Positions 60,704-64,000 of a stretch of 64,000 bases of DNA are shown here, one piece after another. The position numbers and the translations under genes were made by a program. Source of the DNA: Marinobacter sp050379415 (lineage in GTDB: Bacteria > Pseudomonadota > Gammaproteobacteria > Pseudomonadales > Oleiphilaceae). The stretch covers positions 558,001 to 622,000 of the forward strand of contig NZ_JBNRLS010000002.1 in the NCBI RefSeq assembly GCF_050379415.1, written 5' to 3'. The notes beneath the pieces are model-generated. The model had not been told where the DNA came from, did no database searches, and saw nothing but the letters and a program-made list of their open reading frames with translations. Position 1 is the stretch's first letter. Each line of letters begins with the position of its first letter.

Positions 60704-62503
60704 TTACTCGTCACCCTCAGCCTTGTTGCCCTCAACCGGCTTGGCCGAACGGCGCAGACGGATGTGCAGCTCACGCAGCTGCTTCTCGTCCACCTCGCCC
60801 GGTGCCTGGGTCATCAGGCAGGTCGCGCTCTGGGTTTTCGGGAAGGCAATCACGTCCCGGATTGAAGAAGCACCGGTCATCAGCATGACCAGACGATCCA
60901 GGCCGAACGCCAGACCACCGTGGGGCGGGCAACCGAACTTCAGGGCATCCAGCAGGAAGCCGAACTTGGCACGGGCCTCCTCCTCACCGATTCCCAGGAT
61001 GCGGAACACCGCTTCCTGCATTTTCTCGTCGTGGATACGGATGGAACCGCCGCCGAGCTCGGTACCATTCAGCACCATGTCGTAGGCGCGGGACAGCGCG
61101 TTGGCAGGATCCGCAGCCAGATCTTCCGGTGAGCAGGACGGCGCGGTGAACGGGTGGTGAATCGCAGTCAGGCCACCATCCGGGGTTTCCTCGAACATCG
61201 GGAAGTCTACAACCCACAGCGGCGCCCATTCGCAGGTCAGCATGTCCAGGTCGTGACCCAGCTTCACGCGCAGAGCGCCCAGCGCTTCGTTGACGACCAT
61301 GGTCTTGTCGGCACCGAAGAACACGATATCGCCGTCTTCCGCACCCACGCGCTCCATGATGGCCTGGGCGACGTCGTCACCAAGGAATTTGATGATCGGG
61401 GACTGCAGCCCCTCCACACCCTTGGCCAGGTCGTTGACCTTGATGTAGGCCAGACCCTTGGCGCCGTAGATGCCGACAAACTTGGTGTAGTCGTCGATCT
61501 GTTTCCGGGTCAGCTCGCCACCCTTCGGTACACGCAGGGCGGCAACACGGCCCTTCGGATCCTTGGCCGGACCGGCGAATACCTTGAAGTCTACGTTCTC
61601 GACCAGATCATTGACGTCCACCAGCTCCAGCGGGATACGCAGGTCCGGCTTGTCGGAACCGAAGCGCTGCATGGCCTCGGAGTGCGGCATGCGCGGGAAC
61701 TCCGGCAGGCTGACCTCGAGCACGTCCTTGAACAGGGAACGAACCATGTCTTCGTTCAGCTCCATCAGGGCCTGCTCGTCGATGAAAGACGCCTCGATGT
61801 CCACCTGGGTGAATTCCGGCTGACGGTCGGCCCGAAGGTCCTCGTCCCGGAAACACTTGGCGATCTGGTAGTAACGGTCGACACCGGAGACCATCAGCAG
61901 CTGCTTGAACAGCTGCGGGGACTGCGGCAGCGCGAAGAAGGAACCTTCGTGGGTGCGGCTCGGCACCAGGTAATCACGGGCACCTTCCGGAGTTGCACGG
62001 GTCAGGATCGGGGTTTCCACGTCCATGAAGCCGCGGCTGTCCAGGAAGTTGCGGATGTAACTGGTGACCCGGGAGCGGAACCGCAGGCGGTTGATCATCT
62101 CCGGACGGCGCAGGTCCACGAAACGGTAGCGCAGACGTACGTCCTCGCCCACGTCCACGTGCTCATCCAGCGGGAACGGCGGTGTGGCGGCAGCGTTCAG
62201 GATGGTCAGTTCCTTGCCCAACAACTCCACCTGGCCGGTGGGCATGTTGTTGTTCTCGGTACCCGCCGGGCGACGACGCACGCGGCCGGTGACTTTGATG
62301 ACGAATTCGCTGCGGACCTTTTCGGCCAGGGCGAAGCTTTCAGGGGTGTCCGGATCGACAACCACCTGGGACATACCATCCCGATCTCGCAGATCCAGGA
62401 AGATAACCCCACCATGGTCACGACGGCGGTGTACCCATCCGCAAAGTGTGACTTCCTGATCGATGTGGGATTCATTGATCCCACCGCAATAATGACTGCG
62501 CAT
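60704..62503 (-). CDS. aspS: Aspartyl-tRNA synthetase AspS
   Basis: A 599-residue class II synthetase. N-terminal OB fold (EVTLCGWVHRRRDHGGVIFL), motif 2 region (CFRDEDLRADRQPEFTQVDI) and motif 3 (GGLAFGLDRLVMLMTGASSI) are all visible, with the bacterial GAD insertion domain in between. The start at 62503 begins MRSHYCGGI, the usual N-terminus; the frame stays open to 62623, into the inverted repeat. Whether it also charges tRNA-Asn cannot be told here. Confidence 0.95.
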   Translation of the reverse strand: MRSHYCGGINESHIDQEVTLCGWVHRRRDHGGVIFLDLRDRDGMSQVVVDPDTPESFALAEKVRSEFVIKVTGRVRRRPAGTENNNMPTGQVELLGKELTILNAAATPPFPLDEHVDVGEDVRLRYRFVDLRRPEMINRLRFRSRVTSYIRNFLDSRGFMDVETPILTRATPEGARDYLVPSRTHEGSFFALPQSPQLFKQLLMVSGVDRYYQIAKCFRDEDLRADRQPEFTQVDIEASFIDEQALMELNEDMVRSLFKDVLEVSLPEFPRMPHSEAMQRFGSDKPDLRIPLELVDVNDLVENVDFKVFAGPAKDPKGRVAALRVPKGGELTRKQIDDYTKFVGIYGAKGLAYIKVNDLAKGVEGLQSPIIKFLGDDVAQAIMERVGAEDGDIVFFGADKTMVVNEALGALRVKLGHDLDMLTCEWAPLWVVDFPMFEETPDGGLTAIHHPFTAPSCSPEDLAADPANALSRAYDMVLNGTELGGGSIRIHDEKMQEAVFRILGIGEEEARAKFGFLLDALKFGCPPHGGLAFGLDRLVMLMTGASSIRDVIAFPKTQSATCLMTQAPGEVDEKQLRELHIRLRRSAKPVEGNKAEGDE

Positions 62504-62552
62504 ACCGGTTCCCGTTACGTTAGATGTATTCGAAACTTTTTCGTGTCTTGCC

Positions 62553-62663
62553 GCCTCAGGTGGGGTGACCCTTTCCGAAACACGCTGTGGATACGTCCCT
62601 GTACGCTCTGCTCCGCCATCCATGGCTCCGCAAGGTTTCGGAAAGGGTCACCCCACCTGAGGC
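62553..62663. repeat. Perfect 29-bp inverted repeat with 53-bp centre in the aspS leader
   Basis: The left arm at 62553-62581 (starting GCCTCAGGTGGGG, ending TTTCCGAAAC) and the right arm at 62635-62663 are exact reverse complements over 29 bases. The 53-base centre contains CCATCCATGG, which is itself palindromic. The whole lies in the presumed aspS transcript leader, about 50 bases before the start codon. It could be a small mobile repeat or a regulatory hairpin. The centre is free of stop codons in the aspS frame, giving an extended ORF. Confidence 0.85.
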
Positions 62664-62715
62664 TACTTGATTCGTGGCCGCTAAAATTTTTGCGACCTTA
62701 CTGGAAAAGCGGCCC

Positions 62716-62721
62716 ATTATA
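62716..62721 (-). promoter_or_regulatory. aspS -10 element candidate
   Basis: A perfect TATAAT on the minus strand. No strong -35 lies 16-18 bases upstream (the best is TGATTT). A start here would give a leader of about 200 bases containing the inverted repeat. Confidence 0.4.
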
Positions 62722-62835
62722 AACACAATGGGGCCGAAAATCAGGCGTGCTGGTATGCAAATCCGCCGCCCGGATGACTGTATGGTTCCAGCCGGCTAGA
62801 ATGCCCCTCTTCTTACCAACAAACGGAGTCTGACG

Positions 62836-63450
62836 TTGGCCACCAGAGCGGAGCAAAAACTGAAAACCCGACGCGCATTGATGGACGCTGCGCTCTCGCA
62901 GCTGAGTGCCGACCGGGGGTTTGGCAGTTTGAGTCTGAGAGAAGTGGCCCGCGAAGCCGGCATTGCCCCCACCTCCTTTTACCGCCACTTCTCGGAACTG
63001 GACGAACTCGGACTCGCCCTGGTGGACGAAGGCGGTGTCGCCCTGCGCCAGTTGATGCGCCAGGCCCGCAAACGTATCGCCCGGGACGGCAGCGCCATTT
63101 CCACCTCGGTGGATACCTTCATGGAATATCTGGGCAACAACGCCAACCTGTTCCGGCTAATGCTGCGGGAGCGCACCGGTGTTTCAAAACCCTTCCGGAC
63201 GGCGGTGAAGGCGGAGATCGATCACTTCGTGACGGAACTGGCCGACGACCTGCGGCGCTTTGCCGAGGAACAGGGCAAACCGCTATCGGACGCACGTGTG
63301 GTGGCCGAGGCGATGGTGACGCTGGTTTTCAACCAGGGTGCGGAGGCACTCGATGCAACACCGAAAGAAAAGGAAGAGCTGAAGGTGAAGCTGAAAACGG
63401 AGCTTCGGATGATCCTGCTGGGCTCACAGACCCTTGCCCGGAGGCGCTGA
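62836..63450 (+). CDS. fabR: FabR-like TetR-family repressor (TTG start)
   Basis: A 204-residue TetR-family regulator closely resembling FabR, the repressor of unsaturated fatty-acid synthesis. The helix-turn-helix is in LSLREVAREAGIAPTSFYRH (about 37-56), followed by FSELDELGLALVDEGGVALR and a ligand-binding domain with FMEYLGNNANLFRLMLRERT. The start is TTG at 62836, seven bases after GGAG, no ATG being nearby. No fab gene is adjacent; the assignment is by sequence. Confidence 0.85.
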   Translation: MATRAEQKLKTRRALMDAALSQLSADRGFGSLSLREVAREAGIAPTSFYRHFSELDELGLALVDEGGVALRQLMRQARKRIARDGSAISTSVDTFMEYLGNNANLFRLMLRERTGVSKPFRTAVKAEIDHFVTELADDLRRFAEEQGKPLSDARVVAEAMVTLVFNQGAEALDATPKEKEELKVKLKTELRMILLGSQTLARRR

Positions 63451-63457
63451 CAGCCGC

Positions 63458-63877
63458 TCAGGCCAGACTTGCCAGTATCGGTTCCAGCGCCTGTTTCATG
63501 CGGGCAAGCCCGCTTTCTTCATAGGGCACCGGAGTCTGGGTCCCCCACACCGGCCCAGGCCAGGCCGGGTCCCCTTCAAAGCGCACGATGTGGTGGACGT
63601 GAAGTTGCGGCACCATGTTACCCAGTGCCGCCACGTTCATCTTGTCGCCTTCAAACGCCTCCATCATGGCGCGGCTCAGCGTGGACGACTCCGTCATCAG
63701 CCTCTGCTGCTGGGCTTCCGGAAGCTCATAGATCTCCCGGATACCGGCGATCGCCGGCACCAGGATGACCCAGGGCCAGGTTTTCTCGTTCATCAGTCGC
63801 ACTTCGCACAGGCGGGTCCTGCCCAACAGGAAGCTATCCGCCGCCAGACGCTCATGTAGCTCGAATTCCTGGCTCAT
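63458..63877 (-). CDS. HIT-family hydrolase-like protein
   Basis: A 139-residue histidine-triad protein. The triad appears as QLHVHHIVRFEGD near residues 92-104, so the fifth position of the canonical HxHxHxx is isoleucine; this variant recalls other gammaproteobacterial HIT proteins with a QLHxHxIxR pattern followed by PAWPGPVWG. HIT proteins hydrolyse nucleotide phosphoramidates or related bonds; substrate unknown. It ends 8 bases from the convergent fabR-like gene and follows ugd directly. Confidence 0.85.
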   Translation of the reverse strand: MSQEFELHERLAADSFLLGRTRLCEVRLMNEKTWPWVILVPAIAGIREIYELPEAQQQRLMTESSTLSRAMMEAFEGDKMNVAALGNMVPQLHVHHIVRFEGDPAWPGPVWGTQTPVPYEESGLARMKQALEPILASLA

Positions 63878-63880
63878 CGA

Positions 63881-64000
63881 TCACACCACCGAGTGGAACT
63901 GGTTACGGCCGCGGCCGATAGCGTAGTAGATCAGGCCATAGCGATCGAGCATTTCCGGCTCGTACAGGTTACGACCATCGAAGACCACCGGGTCCCGCAG
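63881..64000 (-). CDS. ugd: UDP-glucose 6-dehydrogenase, C-terminal end only
   Basis: Thirty-nine C-terminal residues and the stop are visible; the rest lies beyond the right edge. The segment PVVFDGRNLYEPEMLDRYGL followed by YYAIGRG is the characteristic end of UDP-glucose dehydrogenase. The enzyme oxidises UDP-glucose to UDP-glucuronate, which the epimerase at 42.3-43.3 kb could use. The hit is short but distinctive. Confidence 0.8.
   Translation of the reverse strand: MRDPVVFDGRNLYEPEMLDRYGLIYYAIGRGRNQFHSVV

Larger units (their letters stand above)
62504..62835. other. 332-bp divergent region between aspS and the fabR-like gene
   Basis: It holds the 29-bp inverted repeat (62553-62663), an aspS -10 candidate (62716-62721) and the fabR-like gene's leader, where a TAGAAT -10-like sequence lies near 62799-62804. 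No coding region is convincing. Confidence 0.6.

Noticed and set aside
61154..62722. 522-codon open frame on the plus strand
   Set aside because: It is the shadow of aspS in GC-rich DNA, has no ribosome site or recognisable domain, and crosses the inverted repeat.

Overview
The window reads as chromosomal DNA of a marine gammaproteobacterium, most likely Marinobacter or a close relative. This rests on family recognition and gene order: an aspS-yebC-ruvCAB-ybgC-tolQRAB-pal-cpoB block, a nadA-bepA-tusA-bcp-dapA-bamC-purC block similar to that of Pseudomonas, a prpB-prpC-acnD-prpF-prpD operon, and an exosortase (XrtA/PEP-CTERM) exopolysaccharide locus. No rRNA gene is present, so the genus is an inference.

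Region 1 (1-16.4 kb, all minus strand) is an XrtA/PEP-CTERM type exopolysaccharide operon. It is transcribed from about 15.4 kb leftward: initiating sugar transferase, Wza-like export lipoprotein, chain-length protein, a BY-kinase-like protein with a degenerate P-loop, outer-membrane beta-barrel, polysaccharide deacetylase and GT2 glycosyltransferase. It then enters an AT-richer stretch with an FkbM methyltransferase, glycosyltransferases, two PaaK/CapK-like adenylate-forming enzymes and a sugar-transfer-associated ATP-grasp protein. To the right lies a PEP-CTERM substrate gene preceded by a good sigma-54 promoter match. XrtA itself, a flippase and a polymerase are not in view and may lie left of the window.

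Region 2 (16.5-25.1 kb, minus) is the 2-methylcitrate cycle for propionyl-CoA: a GntR/FCD regulator, then prpB, prpC, acnD, prpF and prpD. The four spacers from the regulator to prpF carry a family of GGGGTCAGA-type palindromes not seen elsewhere in the window. Three TTGTYAACA-like sites sit over the regulator's promoter.

Region 3 (25.1-32.0 kb, minus) is an osmoregulated periplasmic glucan operon, opgG, an unknown 89-aa gene, opgH and opgD. Upstream is an outer-membrane protein resembling a TpsB barrel without POTRA domains. Then galU (+) supplies UDP-glucose.

Region 4 (33.1-42.3 kb) is more variable: an HTH-like protein, an AT-rich orphan membrane protein, an EamA transporter, tRNA-Val(GAC), three orphan small or membrane genes, an RluA-type pseudouridine synthase, a MarR regulator and a TRAP transporter operon with a palindromic operator candidate.

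Region 5 (42.3-64 kb) is mostly housekeeping: UDP-glucuronate epimerase-like enzyme, an outer-membrane protein, purC-bamC-dapA, bcp, AI-2E-type permease, tusA, bepA, nadA, two identical tRNA-Lys(TTT) genes, the Tol-Pal system, ruvCAB, yebC, aspS with a long inverted repeat in its leader, a FabR-like regulator, a HIT protein and the 3' end of ugd. GalU, Ugd and the epimerase together could supply UDP-sugar precursors to the exopolysaccharide and glucan pathways.
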